Shown piece by piece: positions 63,623-64,000 of a stretch of 64,000 nucleotides of DNA. The stretch spans positions 1 to 64,000 of the forward strand of contig NZ_BMND01000005.1 in the NCBI RefSeq assembly GCF_014646275.1. Reading direction: 5' to 3'. Numbering within the stretch: the first letter of the stretch is position 1; each line of letters opens with the position of its first letter. A model generated the notes under the pieces. It was given only the letters and a program-made list of their open reading frames with translations. It had not been told where the DNA came from and ran no database searches. A program made the translations under genes and the position numbers. The stretch is from Streptomyces kronopolitis (GTDB taxonomy: Bacteria > Actinomycetota > Actinomycetes > Streptomycetales > Streptomycetaceae).

Positions 63623-64000
63623 ATGCGCCCCACGGCGAAGTTCTCCATCAGCTTCGGCCTGGTCACGATCCCGGTCGCGGCGTACAACGCCACGGACAGC
63701 TCCACGTCCGTCAGCTTCGTGCGGATCCACACCGCGGACGGCGGCCGGGTGCGCAATCAGCCCGTGTGCTCGCTGGAGGGCGTGGAGATCACGCCGGACG
63801 AGATCGGCCGGGGCTACCGGCCCGGCGACGGCGACACGGTCGTCCCGCTGAGCGACGAGGACCTGGACGCGCTGCCGCTGCCGACCGCGAAGACCCTGAC
63901 GATCCTGGCCTTCGTGGCGGGCGGCGACATCGACCCGCTGCAGATGGGCAAGGGCTACTACCTGGGCATCGACAGCCCCGCCGCGGCCAAGCCCTATGTG
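63623..64000 (+). CDS. ku: Ku DNA-end-binding protein, N-terminal part (runs off the window)
   Basis: The first 126 residues of bacterial Ku, which binds double-strand breaks and recruits LigD in non-homologous end joining. The N terminus MRPTAKFSISFGLVTIPVAA, then YNATDSSTSVSFVRIHTADGGRV and ITPDEIGRGY, and the MGKGYYLGID segment, are characteristic of the beta-barrel core. GAAGG lies eight bases upstream of the ATG. The gene continues past base 64000, so length and C-terminal tail cannot be judged. Streptomycetes often have several Ku paralogues. Confidence 0.9.
   Translation, partial: MRPTAKFSISFGLVTIPVAAYNATDSSTSVSFVRIHTADGGRVRNQPVCSLEGVEITPDEIGRGYRPGDGDTVVPLSDEDLDALPLPTAKTLTILAFVAGGDIDPLQMGKGYYLGIDSPAAAKPYV

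Overview
The window is chromosomal DNA of a Streptomyces-type actinomycete. The evidence is a very high G+C content, GTG and TTG starts behind GGAGG-like ribosome binding sites, tightly overlapping operons, long G+C-rich terminator hairpins without T runs, and lineage-typical genes (an NsdA-like regulator, a DUF397 protein, SpoIIE-type phosphatase, an IdeR/DmdR1 iron box and a GlnR-like site). I saw no tRNA, rRNA, CRISPR array, transposase, prophage or integrase. About 51 protein genes are supported; the last, Ku, runs off the right edge.

Layout. 1-11.8 kb: a terminator for an unseen left neighbour, a HEAT-repeat protein, a PAS/SpoIIE phosphatase, an NsdA-like regulator, a phosphotransferase, a secreted peptidoglycan amidase, two small conserved proteins, a TetX-like monooxygenase and an orphan DUF397 protein. 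11.9-17.7 kb: a compact sterol/acyl-CoA module (Ltp3-like, Ltp4-like, double DUF35, EchA19-like, divergent FadD19-like) matching genes used by mycobacteria and rhodococci on sterol side chains. 17.7-37.5 kb: a secreted chorismate mutase, phenylacetate-CoA ligase behind a palindromic operator, two more acyl-CoA synthetases, a nitronate monooxygenase, a CrtI-like oxidoreductase, alpha-galactosidase, a three-gene run (ChsE4/FadE26-like dehydrogenase, MpaB-type oxygenase, Ser/Thr kinase with TPRs) behind a KstR-like site, a secreted SH3 protein, a VOC protein and a second TetX-like enzyme.

37.8-50.05 kb is the most striking region: an iron-box-controlled siderophore locus. An ABC importer (two permeases, ATPase, binding lipoprotein) is followed by ATP-grasp ligase, NIS synthetase, MFS exporter, NIS synthetase and PLP decarboxylase, the gene order of the Vibrio vibrioferrin operon pvsABCDE. 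A sixth gene, an HpcH/HpaI aldolase that may be a dedicated citrate synthase, ends the run just before a 21-bp hairpin.

50.2-55.8 kb holds nitrate assimilation: a ferredoxin-reductase-like flavoprotein and a 1413-residue nitrate reductase fused to a diflavin reductase, with a GlnR-like site upstream. 55.9-64 kb holds phosphoketolase, two small proline-rich proteins, an HhH protein, type II dehydroquinase, membrane proteins, a DUF2252 protein and the start of Ku.

Two cross-links stand out. The same inverted repeat (TTTTCTGA-N7-TCAGA) controls both the sterol module and the nitronate monooxygenase/acyl-CoA synthetase pair 11 kb away, implying one repressor that is not encoded here. A separate KstR-like site precedes the dehydrogenase operon. 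Acyl-CoA and sterol catabolism is thus spread over several transcription units between 12 and 35 kb.
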